Assembly (NCBI GenBank): GCA_030549495.1
Contig: JAUIRK010000147.1
Span: 62,001 to 126,000 of the forward strand
DNA from: Nectonema munidae
Lineage: Eukaryota; Nematomorpha; Nectonematoida; Nectonematidae
Reading direction: 5' to 3'
DNA: 64,000 nucleotides
In this document: positions 10,138 to 22,079 of the stretch, in pieces
Numbering within the stretch: the stretch's first letter is position 1
How the letters are laid out: the number at the start of each line of letters is the position of its first letter
The notes under the pieces: generated by a model
Told to the model about the DNA's origin: nothing
Databases searched by the model: none
What the model saw: only the letters and a program-made list of their open reading frames with translations
Made by a program: the position numbers and the translations under genes

Positions 10138-13100
10138 CTAAAAAGATAGAAGCATATTTATAAACATAAAGCTGCGTTTCATCTTTCTCCCAAGGTAAAG
10201 AGAATTAATGATATGACAAAACTGCATCTAAATCGTTTGCAAAGAAGTTACCTAAACAAACTCTACTAGTCTAAAATGTTTTTAATTGAAAGATATGGGT
10301 CAATCATTGGATCGATATGATTGTTTGAAAAGATTTCGATGAATCTTATAAATGAATAGAAAAAATTGATAAAAAATAAAAAAAATTTTACATTTAAAAG
10401 TTTTGGAAGTATAGGAATCTTAAGCCAGGAAATTTTAAATCGCACATTTTTTTACTTCCGTAGTCTGCAAATTATGAAAAAATAGCACTTTAAAGTTCAC
10501 TTTCCAAATTTAAAAAACTTTTTGAAGAATTTATGTTCCTATGAATGCAGGAGTGTGCTGAGCGCATAAGTGTCTGTCTGTGTGTAAGAGTATGTGAATT
10601 GTAAATGTGTATATATTTGGAAGAAAGTTGAGTGTGAAATTTTAGTTAGATAATTGTATTTGTAAAAGTTATGAACGGTGATGTGTACTTTTTATCTTTT
10701 TACAATTCTATTTTATCCTTTTGCAATTCTATTTTCTTTTTACAATTCTAAACAAATAATCTCATGTGTTTTTTGAAATAATGTTAAAAGTCAATTAAAA
10801 AGATATTGCTAAATTAAAGTAAAAAATTTAATAATTAAGAAAGTAAATGAAAATGATAAAAATTTATAATAAATTTAATTCCTAATTCCTTGTCAAAAAT
10901 TTTACAAAATTTAAAATGAAAATAATGCTAAATAAAAATTACATGTGTCAAACAATATAAACACAACACAATCAAAAAATTAAATTCAGATAGAATTGCA
11001 AAAGGACAAAATAGAACTAAAAATGGTATATATCGGCTTTAAAAAACTGTTTAACAAAAAATAATGCATTCGTTATTTGATACTATGCAAAGAGTTTAAG
11101 TCTTAAATTTTAACACGAAAAAGCAGCATGAGAGATGCCAAAATTCAATACAAGCATTTTTCAAAATGGTGGATTTTATTCATTTTGAGACTCAAATTAG
11201 TGTAATTCTAACCCCTTCTCTCTAACCCCTTTTAATTTAGTACCTGAAAAAAGAAAGCTTCTGGCACGGCTATTTTAAAATTATAGTCCTAGAGCAAAGT
11301 AGAACACTGAAACTTGAAAAGGATAGTAAAATTCTATTTACTGGAAATTCTACCATAATCAGTACACACACATTTGGAAGTTCTCTAAAATTTGTTCTTA
11401 TCAATTTTTTCAGAATATAGAATATTTTGCAGAGAGAGCATCCAACTATGAACGAGAATAAATTGATTAAAAAAGAGTGATACGAAGAAAGCAATAAAAG
11501 ATAGGATTTGTAAATTAAAAAAACGAGGTTAACACATGCTTGATAAAGATTTTAGAATTTGTTTTCTTCTTCAGAGTGGTGTAAAAATAGGTGTCTCTAA
11601 AATGAGTTGTAGTATTTCAATAATCTCTTTCTAAAAAATTTGTTGAATAGTGAGCTGAAAATGAATAGAATGTCTTTTCAGTAAAAATTTGTATTCTAGC
11701 ATGTATATAACTGGTTCCGAAATTGTTGGTTCGTAATAAGTTTGTTTAACTTTAATTATATCATCTGAAAAATATGATTCCTTTTCAACGGAATATCTTT
11801 GCGAAACAGCGATACAAACCAAGCAATGAAATCGATTGGAGATTCAAAGAGAAATGCGCTATACAATGGTGTTCTTCGAAACCTAGAGTTAAGAAATCTG
11901 TGAAAGAGGAAACCAATTTTGTCTGACGCATAAATAAAAGCAACTATTTTCAATATTTTTTTTATTTAATAAGGAACATGTAATTTTTTGGGAACCACTC
12001 TTTCTGAATTTAAATTTTGGATTTTCTTGTGTTTTTATTGGTTTGACGTGTGTCATTTTTATTTAAACTTTGTTTTAAATATTTAAAAATTTATATATTT
12101 TCACATTAAATTTTCTAAATTTTTCACAAATTACTGCCATTAAATTAATACAAACTTTTGTCATTTCTTAAATATTTTATTTTTATTTACTTTTTTAATT
12201 ACAAAATTTTTCCACTTTAATTTAGCAATTTCTTTTCTAGCCACTTTTAATATTATTTCAAGAAACATATATGATTATTTAGTTAGAATAATCTATATTC
12301 TTTTTTTACACTACAACCAGAAATGGTATATAGCTTTGGATTGTAATTTGGCAAGAGTATTTCACATTGAAAAGAAGTTTCAGGCAATTCAAAATTAATA
12401 TTATTGCAAATTTTAGTAAGGAGATTTACAGACACTAAAAGTCAATAAAGTAGTTGAAATCGCTGAAAATAAATTTATATTCAAATAGTGACATAAACAA
12501 AAAATATTCAAAAGATAGCATTAAACTGCATATTTTTTCCGCACTTAGATACCCTTTATAAAAGTCTAGCGTGTACAATTGAGGGGTGTCTCATAATTTC
12601 AAATGATCCTATCGTTAGCATATCTTCATAACTAATAAAATACAGGTTCAACAAATTTTATAAGGTTAAACTTATAAAATTAAGATGGAAAAATAAATAA
12701 TTTGTTACTTGGGTCGCGACTAGAATAACATCAAGTATATGTCCGATGAAAATAAATCCACATGTACAGAGTTTCAATGTACCTAAAAATGTAAAATCAA
12801 AAAGATGAAAATGCCCATCCTCCAAAATTGAAAAGTAATTCAATAAATTCACGCACATAAGATAAGCATAACTACGTAAAAAGGACAACAGAAAGAAAGC
12901 AAATGTTTGTTACTTAAAATCATGATACATTTAGACAGTGTCGTTTCGCCAGCACTGAAAGTGGGAGTGAAAATGTATACAGAATTATTTTGGAAGATGG
13001 AACCATAAAATTACTTTGGTTAAATTGGCGATAAAATAATTCAAATGCAAAATACGTATCATTGTTGGCTTTAGAGATTCATAAATATCAATAGCATGCG

Positions 13101-13652
13101 TGAAACAATTAGCAAATAGTATATGGCTGACATTATGAAAGGAAAGTGACATGATTCTCAAGGGAAGATAAAGTTTCAGAAGACAGTCAAATTACTACTA
13201 CTCGACACATAAAAGACCAGGGCCTTGCAGTCTTAGTTTAGCGGTGAAGAGCAACGTTTGCCACCCTGTGATACAGAAACCCAAAATAGATATCCCATTT
13301 AAATTTAATGGAATCTACGACCAATGCATGCAAAGGAAATTTTAGGCATACATAATTGATAAGTCATTTACATTGATTTTTTTAGATAATTTTTTTTAAT
13401 CTGAAAACTTTACCTATCGCTGGATAACCGAGATAAAATCGGTCTGCACCAAGAAATCCAAAAAATACCGATAATAAGAGAGCTGTTTCAAACTTCGTGC
13501 CATTTCTAAAAAGAAGTAAAGAGAGGAAAAGTGAAAGCAACATAAAAGATAAAATCAATTTTACGTCCATTGACAAGGGTATGGCATCGTAAAAGTGTTT
13601 TCATTTTCAATCAGGCCTTCACATCTGATATGTGGAGCGGGATGGCAAATCA
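9991..13652 (-). CDS. TM2D1: TM2 domain-containing protein 1, last four exons
   Basis: Exons 13565-13652, 13414-13505, 12709-12782 and 9991-10137 join in frame into 132 residues plus a stop. Seen in order: a lumenal cysteine motif CHPAPHIRC; a PCQWT spacer; TM helix 1; the ADRFYLGYPA loop with the family's DRF triad (residues 50-52); TM helix 2 (GHILDVILVATQ); then PSDGSNYVMNYYGANL and a hydrophilic tail. The GYPAIG, PSDGSNY and NYYG signatures distinguish TM2D1 from TM2D2/3, which have a longer loop. In other animals TM2D1 (fly amaretto) is a two-pass membrane protein genetically linked to Notch signalling. Introns are 59, 631 and 2571 bp. The 5' exon(s) with signal peptide and first cysteines were not found; they may lie beyond the repeats at 14.3-19.1 kb. 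Confidence 0.93.
10138..12708. other. TM2D1 intron 3, no internal gene seen
   Basis: 2.57 kb of AT-rich intron. Around 10690-10750 a short degenerate tandem of TTTTACAATTCTATTTTATC type occurs. The short open frames here lack family motifs and read as chance frames in AT-rich DNA. Confidence 0.5.
12709..12782 (-). CDS. TM2D1: TM2D1 exon: second transmembrane helix
   Basis: A 74-bp exon between acceptor ACATTTTTAG and donor ACCCAA|GTAACA. It encodes TLKLCTCGFIFIGHILDVIL and VATQ. It takes the final G of the previous exon to restore Gly. Confidence 0.92.
13414..13505 (-). CDS. TM2D1: TM2D1 exon: first transmembrane helix and DRF loop
   Basis: Acceptor CTTTTTAG before 13505, donor GATAG|GTAAAG. 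It encodes NGTKFETALLLSVFFGFLG and then ADRFYLGYPAI. It is 59 bp from the preceding exon. Confidence 0.93.
13565..13652 (-). CDS. TM2D1: TM2D1 exon: lumenal cysteine segment
   Basis: Acceptor TTTATTTTAG before 13652, donor TGGAC|GTAAAA. It encodes ICHPAPHIRCEG and ends PYPCQW. The C-x-PAP-x-I-x-C motif just before TM1 is a TM2D1 hallmark. It needs one base from an upstream exon. Confidence 0.88.
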
Positions 13653-14749
13653 CTAAAATAAAGGTAGAGAAGCTTTGCACGTGGCGCATTTTGAGCAAAG
13701 TGAATTCATATTTTCATTTTCAGTTTGGTACCAAAAAAAGGATTCTCAGGTATAAACGATTTGCTATGTAAATATTTGTTCCCTTGCATGTTATGCTCGT
13801 TTTAATGGTTTTAATCTTATGAGTTTGATATTTTGTGTCAACTTTAATGAGTACATTCACATCATCATAATCCTACCCTTCATCATCTCTGAATTACAAT
13901 TAAGTGCATCAATTAATATTTATCATGAACTGGGGGAAGAAAAGAATTATGTTCAAGTTTCCATTAATTTTCATGTCCAATATTTACATACATCAGCGAT
14001 AGTGTGTTTTCTTGGTGTATTTCATACAATCACTCATGTGCATCGTTATAAAGCATATCCTTCGAAAAAACGAGGCTTGCGGAGTTGGAGTTGGTATCCA
14101 ATAAAATTCAGGGCGTTTTTCAAGCATTTTATATAAAGAAAAAAAATAGTTGGCCTTATTTAGTCGAAGTCAGAAGTGAAGAGATCGCGTTAAATTTATC
14201 AAGTTTTTAAGTATTTTGAGTCGCAGTCGAGTTTTTGTAAATACTGGGATCGAATATTTTCCCTCTGACTACACAACCATGGAAAAAACCAAACTCTTCA
14301 GTTGCTGCATTAACCCTATTAGTGCTAGGGGGCGTAAAACGTCCCCTCCCCTTTACTAAAAAATTAATTGTAGAAAATTGGCTGAATCATATCCATTCAA
14401 ATTTTGTGACTTTTCCTAAAATCGCTAGCTGCATCTTTTGAAACCATTTTCATGGTAGTTGAATGACCCTTTCATATCCAAAACTGTCAATCAAAATGAA
14501 AAATTAAAATTTTTCAGCAAAATTTTTACATTATCTGTACTTAACCTTATAACTTAGCATCTATTTATATAATACCTTGAAAATTTATAATTATATACAG
14601 TTTGGAACGCATAACACTTTATATATTTAATTTTTTCAATAATCATTGCAACTTTTTAGAAAATGTCAATCAAAATTTTGATTGATCAAAAATATATCTA
14701 ATAAAATATACCTTCAAATTTTACATAAAATATATGTTTTTATACTAAA

Positions 14750-15860
14750 TCGGTCATGCTGTTTTCATTTCTGGACTCATTTTTTACATTTAGGATTTGA
14801 AAATACCTATAAATGTTAATCAAATTTGCGGTTTACTTCTAAAAATTTTCTCCAAAAACATTCACTCAAATTTTACAATGATTTCTTTTTATACCAAATC
14901 AACCATGCTGTTTTCATTTCTGAACTCATTTTTCACATTTAGAGGTTTTAAAATATCTGTCAATGTCAATCAAATTTGCGGTTTACTTCTAAAAGCTATT
15001 TCCAAAAATATTCTGTCAATTTTACATGAAATATATGTTTTTATACCAAATAAATCATGCTGTTTTCATTTCTGAACTCATTTTTTACATTTAGGATGTG
15101 AAAATAAACTATAAGTGTTAATCAAATTTACGGTTTACTTCTAAAAATTGTCTCCAAAAACACTCATTCAAATTTTCCAATTAAATATATGTTTTTATAC
15201 CAAATCAACCATGCTAGTTTCATTTATGGACTCAATTTTTGCAGTTTGAATTTGAAAATACCTATAAGTATCAATCAAATTTGCGTTTAGTTCTAAAATT
15301 TGTTTCCAAAAATATTGATTCAAATTTTACATGAAATATATGTTTTTATAGCAAATAGATCATGATGATTTCATTTCTGAACACAGTTTTCGCATTTAGA
15401 CGTTTTACTACTAGTGTCAATCAAATTTGCGGTTTATGTCTGAAAACTATATCCCAAAATATTCTCTCTAATTTTACATGAAATATATGTTTTTATACCA
15501 ATTCGACCATGATAATTTTAATTTCTGAAATTATTTTTTGCATCTAGAGGTTTTAAATGTCTGAAAGTGTCAATCAAATGTTCGATTTACGTCTAATGTC
15601 TACAGAAATATTTTTGAAATTTAAATAAAATATCTGTTTTTATGCCAAATGGAAGATGCTGGTTTCATTTTTGGACTCATGTTTGGCATTTATGGTTTTA
15701 AATTATCTGAAAGCTTCAATCAGATTTGCGGTTTACTTCTAGATACTGTCTTCAATAATATTTTGAAAAAAATAAAATATCTGTTTTATACCAAATCGAC
15801 TATGCTTATTTTATTTCTGTACTGGATTTTGGATAATACGGTTAAAAAATATCTCTAAGT
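14750..15860 (+). repeat. Tandem array, about seven to eight units of ~150 bp
   Basis: Units begin around 14755, 14906, 15057, 15210, 15361, 15510, 15656 and 15804, each with CATGCTGTTTTCATTTCTG or a variant. They continue with ACTCATTTTT and TTTAGG, then CAATCAAATTTGCGGTTTAC, and end in ATATATGTTTTTATACCAAA. Divergence rises toward the 3' units. Single or few copies recur in inverted orientation at 18440-18790 and in the copy at 61 kb. Confidence 0.85.
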
Positions 15861-17329
15861 GGCAATTGAATTAGTAATGTATGCCTAAAAATCAGTTCTG
15901 TAAAAATTTTCAAAAAATGGCTGCATATTAGGTATATAATAAAAATATACTTTTTTTTGTATATTTTGGCTTATAATACTTTCTACAATCATCTTGAGTA
16001 TGAAATATTTATTAAAAAAAATAAAACGTATTATAAAATCTTTTGAAAATTTGTATGAGAGAAGGAACCAAGTTGAAAACTAATTGAAAAGAGAACATGT
16101 GATCAAAACAAATAATTAAAAAAAATATGTATCTTGACTAAATGGAAGATCTACCATGTTCTAATGAACTAGGAAGTGGTTTAATTATATAATATTAGAT
16201 GCTTCAAAAAAGATTTTGATTGTGAAAAAGAAGTTCCTGTTTTACAAATGAAAAATATTTAAATCTATGGCTTCATCTAGGATTACAATTAACATTTAGC
16301 TAAGATGGTAGGAAATCTGAAAATTTAGAATAGGTCAGATTTATCAAAAATGGCACAGATGTCAACATATGAGAATTTAGTCACTATCAAGATATTTTTG
16401 ATTTAAATTGAATTTGTCCATCTTTTTCCTTTTGCGCCAAAGGGATAATTTTTTAGATCAATATATTATACTGATAAAAAAAGTCTAAGATCATCAAGAA
16501 GAACTTTAATCAGAATGTTTTGAGAGAGGAAAAAAGTAATTTAATCATTATAAAAAAATTTTCGAACACACATTGAAGAATATAAATTTCTAATGAAAAA
16601 AGAGCTACCAAGAAAGTATCATCATGGAATGAATAGCAAAATTACATACTGTAAATTATAATATGACGTAGAGACTACGAGCCGATAACAAATTTGTAGC
16701 CAAAAAGATGGAGGTCCTATCGAGTTACATAAGTTACTGTAGAATGAAATATTTTGAGTGAATTAAACACCTAAAATTGGTTTATTAAATAAATTAAGAA
16801 AATAATTACCAGAGAAATACTGCAAGTAGAAGTTATTTTTATGTTTATATATTTGACATTGATTTACAGGTTTAATCGATTTTTTGACAGGTTTTATTGA
16901 TTTCATAAAAAATGAACATCATCGTTGAATTCTGCATACTTGAAATGTATAAAAACTTTAAAAGAATTAAAATTTTAATTTTGACATGGGCTGTCATATT
17001 TAAATTATTTTGTGAGGTTTGACTAATATTTATAAAAAAAAAAAGTAATATAACCAGTAAACACAGCCTACTTGAAAATGGGAATATGTGTGTAAAATGC
17101 CATACACGGTAAACTTCATAACCTCCCTATACTTTCTATTAAATGTAATTCCCCAATTCAAAAAACCGTGCCTGATCCTTTCTTTTTGGGATAAATATTT
17201 TTTGAAAGTTTTGATGGATTTTCATTAAAAAAAAGAATTTTACCACTGAATTACGCATGCTTAAAAATGGGTATATATTTGTAAAAAACTTTATATTATT
17301 ACTTAGATAAAAAGTTTATTTTTAAGATA

Positions 17330-17990
17330 AGCTGTCATATATAAATAAATCAATGCTTTGAATGATTTTCATAAAAAATGAATATCAACAATGAATTCAG
17401 CATGCTTGAAAATGGGTATATATGTGTAAAAAACATTATATAATTATTTAGATAAAAAGCTTCTTTTTGAGATGAGCTGTCACATTTAGATCAATTTTTT
17501 GACAGTTTGATTGATTTTCATAAAAAATGAATATCACCACTGAATTCAGCATATTTGAAAATGAGTATACATGTGTAAAAAACTTTATATAATTATTTAG
17601 ATAAAAAGTTCCTTTTTGAGATGAGCTGTCACATTTAGATCAATTTTTTGACAGGTTTGATTGATTTTCATAAAAAAATGAATATCACCACTGAATTCAG
17701 CATATTTGACAATGGGTATACATGTGTAAAAAACTTTATATAATTATTTAAATAAAAAGTTCCTTTTTGAGATGAGCTGTCACATTTAGATCAATTTTTT
17801 GACAGGTTTGATTGATTTTCATAAAAAATGAATATCACCACTGAATTCAGCATATTTGACAATGGGTATACATGTGTAAAAAACTTTATATAATTATTTA
17901 AATAAAAAGTTTCTTTTTGAGATGAACTGTCAAATATAAATCAATTTTTGACAGGTTTGATTGATTTTGATAATAAAAATGGACATCACC
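17330..17990 (+). repeat. Second tandem array, about four to five units of ~150 bp
   Basis: GAGATGAGCTGTCACATTTA recurs near 17470, 17620, 17770 and 17920. Each copy is followed by TTTTTTGACAGGTTTGATTG, AATATCACCACTGAATTCAG and TACATGTGTAAAAAACTTTA. Unit sequence is unrelated to the first array, though the spacing is the same. Neighbouring middle units are almost identical, suggesting recent homogenisation. Confidence 0.85.
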
Positions 17991-18439
17991 GCTGAAATCA
18001 GCATAGTTGAAATATATATGTAACATTAAAAATATTTATAAAAACTTATTAATATCTGAGAAAAATAGGGGGGGCACTTTACGCCCCAGCACTTGAGCGG
18101 ACAAATTTTGCCCAGCACTAATAGGCTTAAAGTCTAGGGAGTTTAACCTAAACCTCAAATCAGAAACTCAGATCAGAGAGAAGATTAAAACTCAATCAGA
18201 GAGGGGTAATTCTACGAGGCATAGTTAACTCAGTACCATTTATGATTAGATTTTATTTTTAATGTTGGAACAGTTTAAACTTCAATATTGAAGAACTTGA
18301 CAAAGTGTATAACAGAGTACCAAAACTTCAGCGTGTATGTCTTTGAGCTTTCTTTAGAAGTGTTTAGGTCTTTTTTTAGAGTGTGAAATTATAAACAAAT
18401 GAGATTTTACAAAATATAAAAATAAGAAAATAGATTTAC

Positions 18440-19141
18440 TGCGGTTACATGAAACATATATTTTATATAAAATTTGAAGGAATGTTTTGGAGACAATTTT
18501 TAGAAATTACCCACAAATTTGATTACCACTTATAGGTATTTTCAAATCCTAAATGTAAAAAATGAGTTCAGAAATGAAAACAGCATGATCGATTTGGTAT
18601 AAAACATATATTTTATGTAAAATTTGAAGAAATGTTTTTGGAGACAATTTTTAGAAGTAACCGACAAATTTGATTAACACTTATAGGTATTTCCAAATCC
18701 TAAATGTAAAAAATGAGTCCAGAAATGAAACCAGCATAGCCGATTTAGTATAAAAACATATTTTATGTTAAATTTGAAGGTATTTTTATTAGATATATTT
18801 CTGATTACTCAAAATTTTAATTAATAAAGTAGCCATGATTATTGAAAAAATTAAATATATCGTGTTATGCGTTCTAAACTGTATATAATTATAAATTTTC
18901 AAGGTAGTATATAATATAGATCCTAAGTTATAAAGTTAACTATAGATAATGTCAAAATTTTTAATTGACAGTTTTGGATATGAAAGGGTCATTCAACTAA
19001 AAAAAATGGTTTCAAAAGATGCAGCTAGCGATTTTAGGAAAAGTCACAAAATTTGAAGGGATATGATTCAGCCAATTTTGTACAATTAATTTTTTAGTGG
19101 AGGTGGGGATAAGGATTTTACGCTCCCCAGCACTAATAGGG
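18440..19141 (-). mobile_element. Inverted left arm of the same piggyBac-like family
   Basis: Read on the - strand from TTAA at 19142-19145, it begins CCCTATTAGTGCTGGGGAGC and follows 14314 onward nearly base for base (for example CGCTAGCTGCATCTTTTGAA), including the first tandem units. It is either a truncated second copy or the right arm of a 4.8-kb foldback running from 14310 to 19145. Confidence 0.8.
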
Positions 19142-19646
19142 TTAAAATATATATAAAATTAAAAAATAATTTGTGTCTGATTAAAATCTAACAAGATTAG
19201 CCAAAGTATGCAGGTTGCATATGCCTAACCTTTGTTCATATGTTCAAAGCGACTCTAAACCATTGATTGAAGAAACACATGTTATGCACGTTATTCAAAA
19301 AAACATTTTTAATGAAAGAAATACCATATGAAAGCCCATCTTTTGAACAATTAATAGGTTGTTGTGTACTAACGTTAATAATAGGATTATCACAATAAAA
19401 TCTAAATTAAAAAATAAATACAAAAACAATAAGTAAGAATGGTTAATTACTGTCCAGGTAACAGTTTTTGGCAGGGTTTCAAAGTATTTATACGTGATAT
19501 ATAAAATATAAATACTAAAAACACTGTTATCATAAAGTGTATTAAAATAAAATGTTGACTTCAAAAAGAAAAAAAATGAACCATTTTAATAGTTATAGGA
19601 AATTAAGTAAAACAATTAAAAAACAATCTTCATAACTTAAGATATA

Positions 19647-21208
19647 CAGTGTTGCCAGATCTACGGATTTATCCGTATTTTACGGATTTTTAAGGCTAAA
19701 ATAGTCCTACGGATTTTCCCGAACGGATTTTTGACTCTTCCAGATTTTTCTACGGATTATTTTTTCTACGGATTTTTCGGTTCATCGAAAAATTTTTTAG
19801 CTTTTAATAAAAGCATAAAAAAATTTTTTCTTCATTTTATTTTTCTTGCTTTTAAATACTGAAATGTGAGCGCCAATTTTTAAATAAAATATATTCCTTT
19901 ATATTAAATTACACAAATAAATTTCAATTTAAATTGGTTTTATTTCAATTTCAAGACTATGTCTGATTCCGATAACTATGTTTCTGAAGTTTTTTCTCCA
20001 AAAAATTAAAACGAGAAAATATGATCAATCTTACAAAAAAGAGTGGGAAAAGAAATTAGATTCGCTCAAAAAAGGTGGTTTGGAAGGCTCAGCATTTTGT
20101 ATTTTATGTTCTAAGAAATTGTTGGTTGTAAGTAGTGGATTTAAAGATCTCGAAAAGCATGCCAAAACAGCTCTTCACATGAAAAATGCAAAAAATATGG
20201 AAAATACAGAAAAAAAAGCTTTCAATCTTTTTATGAAAAAAAAGAAAATGATGATCCCGTGAAAAAATCAGAAGTTATATTTTGCAACAGGCTAGTTGAG
20301 CATAATTTACCTTTTCTCATTTCTGACCATTTTACTGAGTTATTGCCAAGACTCATCCATCGCCAAAAGTTTAAGTGCATGCTTAAGTTGGAAGATTTCC
20401 TCATATCGTAAAAACTAATGAAATAGATAAGCTGACTGATGAGTTTTTAGATTGTGAGTTTTTCAAATTTCCTGATGGCTTTGAGAATTTTTAGGTTGAT
20501 CTTTTTTGGGGAAAGCTTGCGAAAGTGCAAACTTCAGATGAAAAATTCAGGTTTCCACTTTTATGCAGACTGACGATGGCATTATTAATATTACCACATT
20601 CAAATACCGATTGTGAACGCCTCTTCAGGTATGGAATTACTTCAAACCCGTTTTTTATTTGCTATATCTTATTTTTTTTCCATTACAGCATGATTAATAA
20701 TATAAAAAATTATAAAAGGAACCAGCTTGATTTAGATACCATCTCAGGCCTCACATCAAAATTAATGATCCAGGAGAACCATGTTATAAATATGACCCTC
20801 CAGAAAGTGTTATCAATTCTACAAGTGTAACCCCTAAATGATGGAATATTTAAGGCAATCAAGAAGTGTAATATATTATTTTTTCATCATTTTTTTCTTA
20901 TGTTACTTTTTTTATAAATATTGTGCTTTCATTTTTCTATAGTTTAATTCAATTTTTTATTTTGTTTGTTGTTCTTATGTTGATTTTAGAATAAAATATA
21001 TTTTTTAGTGATTCACTATATGTAAAAAGGCACCATATTTAAAAAATTTTATGATTTGGGATACTATTACTGAGAGATATAAAAAAATGACCTGAAAAAA
21101 ATTTTTAAAAATGAAGAGCCTCGGACCAAAAATTTAGAGTCTACGGATTTCTACGGATTTTTTGAAGCAAGTTTACAGATTTTTGATAAAATATGCCTGG
21201 CAACACTG
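19647..21208 (+). mobile_element. hAT element with CAGTGTTGCCAG terminal repeats
   Basis: The left end CAGTGTTGCCAG (19647-19658) is matched by CTGGCAACACTG (21197-21208). Both ends carry several CTACGGATTT subterminal repeats, which in hAT elements serve as transposase-binding sites. Flanks share GATATA (AAGATATA left, GATATATA right), an imperfect 8-bp target duplication. At 1562 bp it is too short for a full hAT transposase, so it is an internally deleted copy. Confidence 0.82.
19978..20829 (+). pseudogene. hAT transposase remnant (BED finger plus C-terminal domain) with mini-intron
   Basis: The first frame (19978-20259) shows AFCILCSKKLLVVSSGFKDL and EKHAKTALHMKN, a C-x2-C...H-x4/5-H BED-type zinc finger. 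The middle is broken. The last part (20525-20829) has LILPHSNTDCERLF, the hAT C-terminal PHSNxxxER motif. A 60-bp intron at 20629-20688 (AG|GTATGG ... CATTACAG) interrupts it; removing it restores a continuous match (ERLFS then INNIKNYKRNQLDLDTIS). The catalytic core is deleted. Confidence 0.72.
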
Positions 21209-21561
21209 GATATATATATGCCACAGTCATAAATTCAAGCAAGAAAACTAGTTCAAATTCAATAGGTTCTCTTCACCTGGCCATTTCGTCCATAAATAAT
21301 ATATTATTTTCTCAGTAATTAATTTAAAGATTAATTTATTCAAAATTATTAGAATTTTTTATATTATTTATAAATTCACTAGTATTTTTTATTAAATATG
21401 AACTTTGGAGGAAGGAATTCTTTTGAAAGACCCTATATACATTTTATTAAATTTGGATATTCTTTTTATAAAAGACATACATAATGATTAAAAAATTGTT
21501 GTTTTAAAGTTATCCCCTGTAATTTTTCACTTATAAAAAAGAAGGATTACAGCTTTTATTT

Positions 21562-21841
21562 ATGCTCCAAGTTATGAAATTAAAGCCTTTCTTCTCTTAC
21601 ATACAATGTGGGAACTGTTTAATGTTTGGACATACTTCTTCAAAATGTCTCAAATCAACAATTTGCAAATACTGTTCTTCTCCTCACAAATCAAACGCTT
21701 GTCCAGTTAAAAATATTCCAATGTTATACTTGCCAAAAATATAATGAAGAGACATCAAATCCCTCTGCTATGAATTTCTCATGTCCTTATGTACAAAAAG
21801 AGCTGCAGTATGTTAAAAGTATAATAATAACTCATGATTAA
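21562..21841 (+). pseudogene. Zinc-knuckle gag fragment of a Jockey-like non-LTR retrotransposon
   Basis: Two overlapping frames, shifted once, show CGNCLMFGHTSSKC, a perfect CX2CX4HX4C knuckle, then a second degenerate knuckle ICKYCSSPHKSNAC, and in the other frame CYTCQKYNEET and FSCPYVQKE. Consecutive CCHC knuckles followed by a NYxAxxxxCPxxQ stretch are typical of the ORF1 protein of Jockey-type elements. No reverse transcriptase follows, so this is a 5' relic. Confidence 0.6.
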
Positions 21842-21889
21842 CAAAGGTAAAAGCTTTATTTTCTATAACAATATTTTTTGAATTGTGGT

Positions 21890-22075
21890 GTGCATTAATA
21901 AAATCCTATCCTCGTCTGGTAAAGCAATCTATGTGCTCTGATTCCGTTTGCTACCACTTACCTATGTGAGACGGGTTTTTCTTCACTCGTTTCTATCAAG
22001 ACAAAAAAAGAAATTTCTTAAATTTCAGAGATCAAACAACAGCATCCGTCTTACTAAAAGAAACTTTCCAGTAAA
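21890..22075 (+). pseudogene. hAT transposase C-terminal fragment (ZBED5-like)
   Basis: One frame reads IPFATTYLCETGFSSLVSIK followed by TKK, the highly conserved dimerisation segment of ZBED5/SCAND3-type hAT transposases. An adjacent frame continues RNFLNFRDQTTASVLLKETF. Nothing of the rest of the gene was seen nearby. Confidence 0.6.
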
Positions 22076-22079
22076 ATTA

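Larger units (their letters stand above)
14314..18126 (+). mobile_element. Large non-autonomous piggyBac-like element, TTAA-flanked
   Basis: The left end is TTAA (14310-14313) followed by CCCTATTAGTGCTAGGGGGC. The right end is GCCCAGCACTAATAGGC followed by TTAA (18127-18130). The ends are inverted repeats, and TTAA duplications with CCC-starting termini are the mark of piggyBac. No transposase frame is present. The interior is two tandem arrays with period about 150 bp and an AT-rich middle. A nested or composite origin is likely because another inverted left arm follows at 18440-19141. Confidence 0.72.

Noticed and set aside
19295-19564. 89-codon - strand ORF as the missing TM2D1 5' exon
   Set aside because: No cysteines and no signal-peptide pattern at the right place; hydrophobic residues follow from AT content.
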